The notes under the pieces were generated by a model. It made no database searches and was not told the origin of the DNA. It worked only from the letters and a program-made list of their open reading frames with translations. This document shows positions 1 to 8,139 of a stretch of 64,000 bases of DNA, in pieces. The stretch's first letter is position 1; each line of letters opens with the position of its first letter. The DNA comes from Tautonia plasticadhaerens (GTDB taxonomy: Bacteria > Planctomycetota > Planctomycetia > Isosphaerales > Isosphaeraceae), in assembly GCF_007752535.1 (NCBI RefSeq), contig NZ_CP036426.1, positions 1,860,001 through 1,924,000 on the forward strand, in the 5' to 3' direction. The position numbers and the translations under genes are program-made.

Positions 1-424
1 AACCCCACGCGACCCCACGACCGAAGGCCTCTGCCATCAACCGGCGGTCGACCTCGGCGAGCAGCTCGTCGGTCCGCTCGGGACGGAGCCGGGGCGTCGG
101 CAACGCCTCGGCCTGGTCGATGTATTCGAGGTAACGCCGGGTGAGCTGCGTCACGTCCTCGGACATCGCGACCGAGGTGGCCAGGTGGGGGGAGGCCGGG
201 GCCTTCGGGTCCATCGCGTCGAGCAGCGGGCCCAGGGCCTCCCGGATCGCGGCCATCGGAGCCTCGAGGTTCTCGCCGATGGCGGCGACGATCGCCCTCA
301 GCTCGGGGACCTCACGGGCCGTGGTCGGCGCCCATCCCGTCGGGAGATGTGCCGGGTCAGGACATCCTTGCATGACTCTGGCCTGCAGGTCGGGGACGAT
401 TCGGGCGAGGGGCCGGGGGCGCAT
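1..424 (-). CDS. Probable sensor histidine kinase, N-terminal part only
   Basis: Open minus-strand frame from an ATG at 424 that runs off the left edge, about 141 residues visible. A TGA lies in frame a few codons upstream, so the start is at 424 or at the ATG at 373. The visible part is helical: a segment around residues 45-65 (LEAPMAAIREALGPLLD) and a second helix (LTRRYLEYIDQAE) would suit a dimerisation/phosphoacceptor hairpin, but no HATPase or clear H-box is inside the window. It follows an ANTAR response regulator by 122 bases on the same strand, which is the main reason to suspect a two-component partner. It could equally be an unrelated helical protein. Confidence 0.5.
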   Translation of the reverse strand, partial: MRPRPLARIVPDLQARVMQGCPDPAHLPTGWAPTTAREVPELRAIVAAIGENLEAPMAAIREALGPLLDAMDPKAPASPHLATSVAMSEDVTQLTRRYLEYIDQAEALPTPRLRPERTDELLAEVDRRLMAEAFGRGVAWG

Positions 425-546
425 TCCGTCGACCCCGTCGCATCCCGGCGAGGGTCATCCACGCTCGCCGATCGACATGAGGCTACAATCGACCCGCCGC
501 CCCTGTCAACGGACCGGGCGGGGCCGAGGGGCCCGGGGGGACCGGT

Positions 547-1116
547 TTAAATCAGCTCATGGGCATGCACGATCGTCTCCGCCAGCTTCGCCATGGGGAT
601 CCTCCGGTCCTGGCTCTCCCTCTGGAGGAAACGGAAGGCCTCCGATTCCGTGAGGTTGCGGCGGGACATGATGATCCCCTTGGCCTTCTCGATCATCTTG
701 CGGTCCCGGAGCGTGGCCTCCAACTCCTCGCTGCGCTTCTTGTAGGATTCCAGCTCCCGGGACTTGGCGACGGCCATCTGAATGGCGGCGTTCAGGGCCG
801 GGCCCGTCACCGGCTTGAGCAGATACTGGATGGCCCCTTCCTGGATCGCGGCTTCCACCAGTTCGGGCTGGCCGTGGGCCGTCAGGATGATCACCGGCGT
901 ACCCGGATCCTGGGCGATCTGCCTCGCCGCCGAGAGGCCGTCGAGGCCGGGCATCTCGATGTCGAGGATCGCCACGTCGGGGAGCGTCCGCCGGCACATC
1001 TCGATCGCCCGTTGCCCGTCCTCGGCGACTGCGGCGACGTTGTACCCCATCTTGTTGAGGATCTGCTGGAGGCTCGCCCCCACTTTCCGATCATCGTCGG
1101 CGATGAGCACCTTCAT
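547..1116 (-). CDS. Response regulator with C-terminal ANTAR RNA-binding domain
   Basis: 189 residues. The receiver domain (about 1-120) has the acidic cluster D7-D9, phosphoacceptor D52 in LDIEMPGLDG, T79 and K101. A short coiled linker (118-135) is followed by an ANTAR domain (about 135-189: KAKGIIMSRRNLTESEAFRFLQ). ANTAR regulators of the AmiR/NasR family act as antiterminators that bind paired hairpins in leader RNAs when phosphorylated. All receiver residues needed for phosphotransfer are present, so it should be a conventional phosphorylated switch. The probable partner kinase starts just downstream. The target leader RNA is not evident in this window. Confidence 0.93.
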   Translation of the reverse strand: MKVLIADDDRKVGASLQQILNKMGYNVAAVAEDGQRAIEMCRRTLPDVAILDIEMPGLDGLSAARQIAQDPGTPVIILTAHGQPELVEAAIQEGAIQYLLKPVTGPALNAAIQMAVAKSRELESYKKRSEELEATLRDRKMIEKAKGIIMSRRNLTESEAFRFLQRESQDRRIPMAKLAETIVHAHELI

Positions 1117-1172
1117 CGCGATTGAGCTCCCTTCGTCGGTCGCCGTCGCTCTCGTGGAACCCGAACAGGCGC

Positions 1173-1201
1173 ATCCTGGGCGGGCAAACCGTAAATGTCA
1201 A
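1173..1201 (-). promoter_or_regulatory. Putative sigma70-type promoter for the ANTAR regulator
   Basis: On the minus strand a perfect TTGACA (1201 to 1196) is followed after 17 bases by CAGGAT (1178 to 1173), about 57 bases before the regulator ATG. The -10 is poor. The surrounding 1117-1383 gap is the only visibly AT-richer stretch nearby and separates divergent genes. Confidence 0.35.
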
Positions 1202-1383
1202 TTCGTGTGCCAAAACGTGCGTTTCCGGCAATCATATTATTTCTGCGGTGTCGATGACCACAAGCATCTCATCCGGGGTGGCCGTCATGGACGCCCCCCC
1301 CGGGCCGTGCTAGGGTGTCTCGATCGCCGATCCCCCGGCTTTAAGTCGATCGGGACGTTTCGGTTACCACGAGGACCCGCCGC

Positions 1384-1872
1384 GTGAACGTCCACCGTGC
1401 TCCGCTGCTCGCATTCCAGGATCTTTCGCTCGATGAGTGCTGGGAAAGCCCCGCCCGGACGATCACCCAGGCCGAGATCACCCTGTTCGCCGGGCTGTCC
1501 GGAGACTTCAATCCCTTACACGTCGACCACGAGGCGGCCCGCACCGGGCCATTCGGCCAGCCGGTCGCCCACGGCCTGCTCGGCCTGGCGATCGCGAGTG
1601 GCCTGGGGACCGGGGCGCCGAGGGTCGACACGATGGCCTTCCTGGAGATCGTATCCTGGTCATTTCGGAATCCGATCCTCATCGGCGACACGATCCGGGT
1701 CTTGACCTGGGTACATGCCCTGGAATCCCGGGCCAGGGGACGTCGCGGCGTGGTCACCTGGCACCGGCAAATCCACAATCAACGCGGTGAAGTCGTCCAG
1801 GAGGGGGTGACTCGGACGCTCGTCCGGGGACGGTCGGGGACGGATGGGGACGACGGGGCGACCTCCGGCTGA
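1384..1872 (+). CDS. MaoC-like hot-dog acyl-CoA hydratase/dehydratase
   Basis: 162 residues, a single hot-dog domain. The MaoC signature SGDFNPLHVDHEAA is at residues 39-52, with catalytic-type D41, N43 and H46. These enzymes hydrate enoyl-CoA or enoyl-ACP to (R)-3-hydroxyacyl thioesters, or dehydrate in reverse. The central HGLLGLAIASGL segment is also typical. It is a lone plus-strand gene convergent with the PEP-hydrolase-type gene (9 bases between stops), so the context does not identify its substrate. The C-terminal 15 residues (GRSGTDGDDGATSG) are low complexity and probably disordered. Confidence 0.9.
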   Translation: MNVHRAPLLAFQDLSLDECWESPARTITQAEITLFAGLSGDFNPLHVDHEAARTGPFGQPVAHGLLGLAIASGLGTGAPRVDTMAFLEIVSWSFRNPILIGDTIRVLTWVHALESRARGRRGVVTWHRQIHNQRGEVVQEGVTRTLVRGRSGTDGDDGATSG

Positions 1873-1881
1873 GACGAGGGA

Positions 1882-2712
1882 TCACGGGCTGGGGAGCCGC
1901 AGCTCGGCGAATTTGCGGACCTGGCCGACGATCGCCGGCTCGGTCGGCAGGCGTTCGATGCTGCTGGCGCCGAAGAATCCGACCACGCCCCGGGTCCTCG
2001 CGAGCACCTCGGCGGCGTCCGCCGGTTCGGCGATCGGGCCGCCGTGGCAGAGGACCAGGACGTCCTCACGGACCGATCGGGCGGCCTCGGCCATCCCCTG
2101 GACGCGCCCGATGGCCTCGTCGAGCGGGAGGGCCGACCGGGCCCCGATCATCCCCTTGGTCGTCAGGCCGACGTGGGCGACCACCACGTCGGCCCCGGCC
2201 TCGGTCATGGTCCTCGCCTCGTCCTCGTCGTGGACGTAGGGGCAGGTGAGCAGGTCGAGCGACCGGGCCCGGGCGATCATGGAGACTTCCCGGTCGTACC
2301 CCATCCCCGTCTCCTCCAACCCTCGGCGGAACTGGCCGTCGATCAGCCCTACGGTGGGGAAATTCTGGACCCCGGCGAATCCGGCGGCACGAACTTCGAC
2401 CAGGAACCGGTCCATCAGCCGGAACGGGTCGGTGCCGCAAACGCCCGCCAGCACCGGGGTGTGATCGACGACCGGCAGGACCTCGCGGGCCATCTCCATG
2501 ACGATCGCGTTGGCGTCCCCGTAGGGCATCAGCCCGGCGAGGCTCCCGCGACCGGCCATCCGGAAGCGGCCGGAATTATAGATGATGATCAGGTCGATCC
2601 CACCGGCCTCGGCGCACTTGGCGCTCAACCCGGTCCCCGCCCCGGCGCCGAGGATCGGCCGGCCCTCGGCGACCTTCCGACGGAACCGCTCCAGGATCTC
2701 CGTCCTCGTCAT
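1882..2712 (-). CDS. Phosphoenolpyruvate hydrolase family TIM-barrel protein
   Basis: 276 residues matching the PEP-hydrolase-type TIM barrel that commonly accompanies Tm-1-like/UPF0261 proteins. Characteristic segments are [20 protein letters not shown] (about 22-41), [44 protein letters not shown] and the late [14 protein letters not shown] phosphate-binding-type loop. The reaction is not established for most members. The name reflects similarity to the PEP mutase/isocitrate lyase barrel. It is last in a three-gene minus-strand set after the aldolase and the Tm-1-like gene, and its ATG (2712) lies inside the reading frame of the preceding gene, so translation is probably coupled. Confidence 0.88.
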   Translation of the reverse strand: MTRTEILERFRRKVAEGRPILGAGAGTGLSAKCAEAGGIDLIIIYNSGRFRMAGRGSLAGLMPYGDANAIVMEMAREVLPVVDHTPVLAGVCGTDPFRLMDRFLVEVRAAGFAGVQNFPTVGLIDGQFRRGLEETGMGYDREVSMIARARSLDLLTCPYVHDEDEARTMTEAGADVVVAHVGLTTKGMIGARSALPLDEAIGRVQGMAEAARSVREDVLVLCHGGPIAEPADAAEVLARTRGVVGFFGASSIERLPTEPAIVGQVRKFAELRLPSP

Positions 2713-3958
2713 CGCTCCCCCTTGCTCGCTTCGGGCCCGACCGCAGGATCTCCCGGAGCCTGGCCGAGGCCAGGTCGGCGAACTCGGGGTCGTTGATGTG
2801 CATCGGCACGGATTCGACCCGCACGAGCCTCGAATCCTCGAGGCCCCGACGGATCGACTCGAACAGCCGGGCGTCGGCCCCGGGGTCGTGGAACGGCTGC
2901 CCGGGGGCGTCGAGTGCGGAGACCCCCTCCTCCGGGATCAGGACGACCGTCTCGGCCGACGCCCTCCGGAGCATCGAGGCCATCCGACGGCCGAGCTCTT
3001 CGCACTCCTCGGGGAGGGTCCGCATCAGGGTCACGGTCGGGTTGTGGACGTGGAAGGTCCTCCCACGGAACGCCTCGGGCACGGTCTCGATCGGGCCGAA
3101 ATTGACCATGTCGAGCGCCCCGAGGCTCACCACCTGGGGCACGCCGGCGTCCGCGGCCGCCGACAGGCGGTCGGGACCGGCCGAGAGGACGCCGCCGACG
3201 AGTTCATCGGCCAGTTCGGTCGTCGTCAGGTCGAGGACCGCGTCGACCAGGCCGTCTCGGATCAACCGTTCCATCGCCCGTCCGCCGACCCCGGTCGCGT
3301 GGAAGACGATGACCTCGCAACCGTCCCCCTCCAGGACCCGACGGGCCCGATCGACGCACGGGGTAGTCACGCCGAACATCGTCGCGGTGACGAGGGGATG
3401 CGCGGCGGCGGCGTCGACGACCCCGGGGGACGCCCCGCCGAGGACCATGCCGATCATCGCGTCGGCCGCGTTGCTGAGGACGCGTCGGGTGATCCGGTTG
3501 AGGCCGGCAATGTCGGCGATCGAAGGGATCATGAAGAAGTCGCTGCCGCCGACGTACGGCCGGGTCTGGCCGCTCGCGAGGGTGCTGACCAGCACCTTCG
3601 GCATCCCGAACGGGGCGGCTCGCATCGCCGCCGAGCAGATGGTCGTGCCCGCCGACCCGCCGAGTCCGAGGATCCCTCGGACCTCGCCCCCCCGGATCAA
3701 CCCCTCGACGACGCTGGCGACGCCCCGGGCCGCGTCGGCCACGGCCCGGCCGCGATCCCGGTGGCGGTCGACCTCCCCGACGGACGAGCCGGCCGCCTCG
3801 AAGACGCGATCTCGGGGGATATCCGGCCGGATCGCCGGGGTGCCCCCAGAGCCGGCGTCGATGACGAGGACATCCAGCCCCCCGGCCCGGAGCCGATCCC
3901 GGACGAAGCCGACCTCCTCGCCCTTCGTGTCGAGCGTCCCGATCAGGACCACCGTCAT
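2576..3958 (-). CDS. Tm-1-like ATP-binding domain protein (UPF0261 family) with unusual C-terminal extension
   Basis: 460 residues as encoded. The N-terminus ([20 protein letters not shown]) is the UPF0261/Tm-1 hallmark, followed by [33 protein letters not shown], an [17 protein letters not shown] segment, and [16 protein letters not shown] in the second half. Family members bind ATP; plant Tm-1 inhibits a viral replicase, and the bacterial role is unknown. The conserved part ends near residue 405. The last ~45 codons overlap the next gene by 137 bases and read as an arginine-rich out-of-frame tail. A single-base shift would instead end the protein at a TGA at 2709-2711, giving the common ATGA overlap with the ATG at 2712. 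Confidence 0.88.
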   Translation of the reverse strand: MTVVLIGTLDTKGEEVGFVRDRLRAGGLDVLVIDAGSGGTPAIRPDIPRDRVFEAAGSSVGEVDRHRDRGRAVADAARGVASVVEGLIRGGEVRGILGLGGSAGTTICSAAMRAAPFGMPKVLVSTLASGQTRPYVGGSDFFMIPSIADIAGLNRITRRVLSNAADAMIGMVLGGASPGVVDAAAAHPLVTATMFGVTTPCVDRARRVLEGDGCEVIVFHATGVGGRAMERLIRDGLVDAVLDLTTTELADELVGGVLSAGPDRLSAAADAGVPQVVSLGALDMVNFGPIETVPEAFRGRTFHVHNPTVTLMRTLPEECEELGRRMASMLRRASAETVVLIPEEGVSALDAPGQPFHDPGADARLFESIRRGLEDSRLVRVESVPMHINDPEFADLASARLREILRSGPKRARGSDDEDGDPGAVPSEGRRGPADPRRRGGDRVERQVRRGRWDRPDHHL

Positions 3959-4051
3959 GCCTAACCTCCCCGGCGTCCGAGCGGCCGATCGATGGCCCGG
4001 CGCCGCTCGGACCGGGATTTGGACGGCCCCCGGGGCCCGAGCCCGACGGCC

Positions 4052-4849
4052 TCAGTAATTCGCCAGGCCGGATGCCGCATCGTCCTGGTTGAACCGGGAG
4101 GCCAGGGCGGTCGCGTACTGGAGCATCATCCCCAACTCGCTGCCGACGGCGATGAAACGCCAGCCCTCGTCGATCCGCCGTTGGGCGTCCTCCGGGGTCT
4201 TCACGTGGATGCCACAAGGGACCTTGTGCCGGGCGGCGACCTCCCGGATGCGGAGAAGGACCTTCTCGACGCGTTCGGGGGTCGGGGAGACCCCCTTGGC
4301 CTCCCGGAGCGAGGCGGCCAGATCGTTCGGGCCCACGAAGATGGCGTCGATGCCCGGCACGGCGTAGATCTCGTCGGCCCGCTCGACGGCGTCGATGTGC
4401 TCGGTCTGAATGACGACGAGGATCTCCTCATCGGCCCCGGCGTAGTAAGCCTCGGCCGTCGTGCCGTAATTCAGGGCATGAAGCGCCCCCCCGAGGGACC
4501 GATTGCCCAGCGGCGGGTACTTGCAGGCGGCGACGGCGACCCGGGCCTCGTCTGCATCCATGACCATCGGCACGACGATCCCCATGGCCCCGCAGTCGAG
4601 CACCGACTTGATCAGGTCGTGCCGGCAGCACGAGACCCGGGCCAGCGGCGTGCAGCCGGCGTCGGAGATGGCGCCGAACATCAGGGCGGCGGTCTGGATG
4701 TCGGTGTGCGTGTGCTCCATATCGACCGTCAACCAGGGCAGGCCGGTGCGGGCGAGGAACCGGGCGGCGAAGGTGCTCCCCAGCGACAGCCAGGTGCCGA
4801 CCTGCGGCTTCCCCTCGCGCAAGGCCCGCTTGACGGGATTCGGCTTCAC
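4052..4849 (-). CDS. HpcH/HpaI-family aldolase (2-dehydro-3-deoxyglucarate-type class II aldolase)
   Basis: 265 residues from a GTG at 4849 preceded by GGGAG; the frame stays open further upstream but that part is compositionally non-coding. The family landmarks are in order: GTWLSLGSTFAARFLARTGL, TVDMEHTHTD (barrel start), GIVVPMVMDADEARVAVAACKYPPLGNRSLGG, VVIQTEHIDAVERADEI (metal-binding Glu region) and DAIFVGPNDLAASL. Members cleave 2-keto-3-deoxy or 4-hydroxy-2-oxo acids to pyruvate plus an aldehyde, using a divalent metal. It heads the minus-strand set with the Tm-1-like and PEP-hydrolase-type genes, suggesting shared sugar-acid/pyruvate-type metabolism. Confidence 0.92.
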   Translation of the reverse strand: MKPNPVKRALREGKPQVGTWLSLGSTFAARFLARTGLPWLTVDMEHTHTDIQTAALMFGAISDAGCTPLARVSCCRHDLIKSVLDCGAMGIVVPMVMDADEARVAVAACKYPPLGNRSLGGALHALNYGTTAEAYYAGADEEILVVIQTEHIDAVERADEIYAVPGIDAIFVGPNDLAASLREAKGVSPTPERVEKVLLRIREVAARHKVPCGIHVKTPEDAQRRIDEGWRFIAVGSELGMMLQYATALASRFNQDDAASGLANY

Positions 4850-5195
4850 GGATCGAGGCTCCCTCGGGGGGTTCGTTCGGCCCGGCCGGCGGACCGGGAG
4901 GCGGCCGGGAGGTCGACCGTCCAGTCTGTCACGGCCCCGGCCGGGGGGCAAGGTCGCGGCACCTCCCGGGTCCGACCCGACCGGGCCCCCGGGACGGATC
5001 GGGACCGCGGCCCCGCCCGGATTCATCGGATCTTCCCCTCGTCGAGCGGCCGCGCGTGGGACGATCGTCCCGCGGCGTCCCCCCGGGCTCGAGGACCGGG
5101 CCGGTTCGCGTAGCCCCGGCACGATCGCCGTGCGATGATGGGGGGGTCGAGGGTCGACCCGCGACGACCCGGAGAGGTCCCCCAGAGGCGCGACG
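4850..5195. other. Intergenic region between divergent aldolase and glycosyltransferase genes
   Basis: 346 bases, very GC-rich, with several apparent open frames on both strands that have no recognisable protein content. It should carry the promoters of both divergent genes, but I see no convincing -35/-10 pair. A GAGG lies just upstream of the ATG at 5196. Confidence 0.5.
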
Positions 5196-6347
5196 ATGCG
5201 GATCACGATCGTCACCGAGACCTACGTCCCGCAGGTCAACGGCGTCTCTCGGACGCTCTCCCAGCTCGTCCGCACGCTGGAGCAGGGGGGGGACGCGGTC
5301 CAGGTGATCCACCCCGATTACGGCAAGCCCCCCGACGCGGCCCGGTGCCATCGGGTCCCCTCGCTCCGGATCCCTTTCTACCCGGACCTCCACCTGCCGA
5401 TCCCGCCGTATCGGGGGGTGAGGACGGCCATCGACCGGTTCCGGCCCGACCTGATCCACGTCGCCACCGAGGCGACCCTGGGACTGGCCGTCCATCGGTA
5501 CGCCGCCCGGCGGCGGATCCCGATCGTCTCCAGCTTCCACACCAACTTCGACCAGTACTCGGACCACTACCGCGTCGGCTGGGCCCGGGGCCTGATCTGG
5601 CGCTACCTGCGGTGGTTCCACAACCGGACCCTGGAGACCTACGTCCCCTCCCGGGCGACGATGCTCGGCCTCCAACGCCGGGGGTTCCGGAACCTCGTGC
5701 TCTGGCCCCGAGGGGTCGACGCCTCGCTCTTCCGGCCGGACCGCCCCGGCCGGGAGGCCGTCCGCCGGTCCCTGGGCTTCGAGGCCGACGACGTGGTGAT
5801 CGCCTACGTCGGCCGGGTCGCGGTGGAGAAGAACGTCGACTACCTGGCCGAGGCGCTGGCCGAGGTCGCCCGCCGATTCCCCCGGGCCCGCCCGCTGATC
5901 ATCGGCGACGGCCCCGCCCGCCCGGGGCTGGAGGAGCGGCTCGGAGGCCTCGCCACCTTCGTCGGCTTCCGATCCGGCGACGAGCTGGCCGACTCCTACG
6001 CGGCGGCCGACGTCTTCGCCTTCGCCAGCCGGACCGAGACCTTCGGCAACGTCGTCCTCGAGGCGATGGCCTCCGGACTGCCGGCGGTCGTCCTGGCCGA
6101 GGGAGGCCCCGCAGAGATCGTCCGACACGGCGAGACCGGCCTGGCGATCGACCCCGACTCCCCCCCGTCGACCTTCGCCGGGGCGATCCTCGCGCTCGCC
6201 GAGGACGGCCCCCTCCGCCGACGACTCGCCGCCCAGGCCCGGGATCACGCCCGCTCCCAGAGCTGGGAGCAGATCATGGGGACGCTCCGGGGACGCTACG
6301 AGGCGATCCTCGGGGCGGGCTCCCCGGCCGTCGCACCGATCGGCTGA
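5196..6347 (+). CDS. Family 4 glycosyltransferase (GT-B, alpha-mannosyltransferase-like)
   Basis: 383 residues. The N-terminus (RITIVTETYVPQVNGVSRTL) is typical of the MgtA/PimB-like branch that adds mannose or related sugars to lipid acceptors. The GT4 domain has the donor-binding VGRVAVEKNVDYLAEAL segment (about residues 206-222), IIGDGPARPGLEERL, and the E-x7-E motif E281/E289 in TETFGNVVLEAMASGLPAVV. No membrane helix is apparent, so it is probably a peripheral cytoplasmic enzyme. It is convergent with the GT39-like gene, and its last 74 bases overlap that gene's 3' end. Confidence 0.92.
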   Translation: MRITIVTETYVPQVNGVSRTLSQLVRTLEQGGDAVQVIHPDYGKPPDAARCHRVPSLRIPFYPDLHLPIPPYRGVRTAIDRFRPDLIHVATEATLGLAVHRYAARRRIPIVSSFHTNFDQYSDHYRVGWARGLIWRYLRWFHNRTLETYVPSRATMLGLQRRGFRNLVLWPRGVDASLFRPDRPGREAVRRSLGFEADDVVIAYVGRVAVEKNVDYLAEALAEVARRFPRARPLIIGDGPARPGLEERLGGLATFVGFRSGDELADSYAAADVFAFASRTETFGNVVLEAMASGLPAVVLAEGGPAEIVRHGETGLAIDPDSPPSTFAGAILALAEDGPLRRRLAAQARDHARSQSWEQIMGTLRGRYEAILGAGSPAVAPIG

Positions 6348-8031
6348 GGCGCCCCGCCTCGAACTGGAACTCGGCCCAGCGGTCCTTTCGGACCCAGAGC
6401 CCCCGGCCGTCCGGCGCGATCGGGAAGAGGTTGGACGGCAGGTACCCCTCGCCCAGGAATTCCCGGAGCGCCGGGAACGGCGGGTACGCCGCGAGGACGA
6501 TCTCGGGCCTGTGCTCCCCGAGGTCGCCCATCAGCTCGTCGATCCTGGGTGAGACGACCGGATGGCTCCGATCGGCGAACTCCCTCATCAGGTTGTTCGT
6601 GAAGAAGTGCCGCGAGGCCGAATCCAGGCCGGAATAGAAGAGCAGCGGGCTCTGCCACCCCCAGACGTGCAGCTTCGGGTCTCCCCAGTCGTCCGTCCGA
6701 TCCGCCAGCAGCCGGCCGAGCTTGCGGAGCTCGACCCATTGCCGACCTCCCTTGTACCGGATCGTCAGCTCCTCGGGCGGAACGAGGAGATAATCGCGCG
6801 CCTGGATCACCGAGAACCCGACGACCGCGGCCGACAGCGCCGCCAGGGCGGCGATCGACCGTCGTGTCCTCCACCCGACGGCCGCGAGATCCCCCATCGT
6901 CAACGCGACAGAGAGTGCCAGCCCCGGCACCGGCAGGAGGTAGTAGTGGGCCCAGTACAGACCCGGGGCGACGACCTGGACCAGGCATGACGCGGTCCAG
7001 GCCACGACCAGCCTCCTGCCGAAGCTCGACCGGCCGAACGTGAGCCAGGCCATCGAGGGCACCGCCGCCAGCCAGATCGGCCAGGAACCCCTCCCCCACC
7101 AGACGAGGTAATCGGTCGAGCCGAAGGGGGGAGGCAAGGCTCCCGAGGGATCGGCATTACCCGTCAGCCATCGGAACAGGGGAGAAGGGGCGTTGGGATC
7201 GGGCGGGATGTCGGTGGCAAGGGCCCGGCCGTGACGGATGATGTCATCCGCCGCCGCCCCCATCACCCCCCGGGCCCAGAGGATGGCGGCCGCCACCGCG
7301 AGGGTCCCCGCGAAACCGGCCATGAGCAGCCCGAGGGATCGGGGCGTCCCCGCACCCCGGCCCCCTCCCGCACCCCTGGGCATCGCCATCACGGCGACTC
7401 CCTGCACCGCGAGGTGGAGCACCGCCACCTGTTTCACCAGGGTGGCCAGGCCGACCGCGATCCCGGCCAGGAGCAGCCAGGCCCCCCGACGCCGGGGGAC
7501 GAGCCCGGCCTCGATGGCCGCCGCGAGCGACGCCAGCGCGAAGCAATTGATCGGCTGTTCCAGCTGAGCCCCGTTGCCGTACAGGTAAGGGTCGGTGCTC
7601 AGCAACCCGACGAGGACCGCCGAGAGCACCGCCGCCATCGTCCCCCCGAGCCTCAGGCCGATCCACCAGGTCATCGCCACGGTCGCCAGGACGAACGGGA
7701 TCGGCAGGAGGCGGATCGCCAGCTCGTTCGGGCCCCCCAGGGCGACGGCCAACTCGTAGATCCAGTAGCCGAGCGGAGGCTTGTTCTCGCTGAGGTCGGC
7801 GTACAGGCGATCCCCGTCCAGCATCCGCCTGCCCATGTAGGCGTAGGCGGCCTCGTCGCAGTCGAGGGGCTCGGACTCTCCCCGGACGACCGGCCAGGGG
7901 GCGAACCCGAGCAGGTCCCGGATGGTCGGCCCGAAGGTGTGCCCGCGCCACCAGAGGGTGAAGGCGAGGGCCACGACCAGGCCGAGGATCGCCCGGCCGG
8001 GGATCTCGGGTCGCTCGGCGAGGTTGGCCAA
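6274..8031 (-). CDS. Multispanning GT39-like glycosyltransferase (ArnT/PMT type)
   Basis: 585 residues from a TTG at 8031 with CGGAGG six bases upstream; the longer upstream frame runs through the divergent gene and is unlikely. After the first membrane helix comes DCDEAAYAYMGRRMLDGDRLY with an acidic pair, then SENKPPLGYWIYELAVALGG, both typical of the first periplasmic loop of the GT39/ArnT superfamily, which moves sugars from polyprenyl-phosphate carriers. About ten hydrophobic segments follow up to about residue 390. A soluble C-terminal domain ends in an Arg/Pro-rich tail overlapping the GT4 gene on the other strand. Confidence 0.85.
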   Translation of the reverse strand: MANLAERPEIPGRAILGLVVALAFTLWWRGHTFGPTIRDLLGFAPWPVVRGESEPLDCDEAAYAYMGRRMLDGDRLYADLSENKPPLGYWIYELAVALGGPNELAIRLLPIPFVLATVAMTWWIGLRLGGTMAAVLSAVLVGLLSTDPYLYGNGAQLEQPINCFALASLAAAIEAGLVPRRRGAWLLLAGIAVGLATLVKQVAVLHLAVQGVAVMAMPRGAGGGRGAGTPRSLGLLMAGFAGTLAVAAAILWARGVMGAAADDIIRHGRALATDIPPDPNAPSPLFRWLTGNADPSGALPPPFGSTDYLVWWGRGSWPIWLAAVPSMAWLTFGRSSFGRRLVVAWTASCLVQVVAPGLYWAHYYLLPVPGLALSVALTMGDLAAVGWRTRRSIAALAALSAAVVGFSVIQARDYLLVPPEELTIRYKGGRQWVELRKLGRLLADRTDDWGDPKLHVWGWQSPLLFYSGLDSASRHFFTNNLMREFADRSHPVVSPRIDELMGDLGEHRPEIVLAAYPPFPALREFLGEGYLPSNLFPIAPDGRGLWVRKDRWAEFQFEAGRLSRSVRRPGSPPRGSPRSVPGASP

Positions 8032-8139
8032 GGTCGGCCTCCGGCGGTTAGAATCCAGGTCGAACCCCGCCCCCGGGGCGGAGCCAGAATCGCCCCGCCC
8101 GTGAGGCGGGATCCCCGGAGTCCTCGTCGATCGACCCCG

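Noticed and set aside
6962-8130. Plus-strand upstream extension of the GT-C-like gene at 8140 to 7231
   Set aside because: The extension is antisense to the GT39-like gene and lacks membrane character; ATG at 8140 gives a sensible N-terminus.
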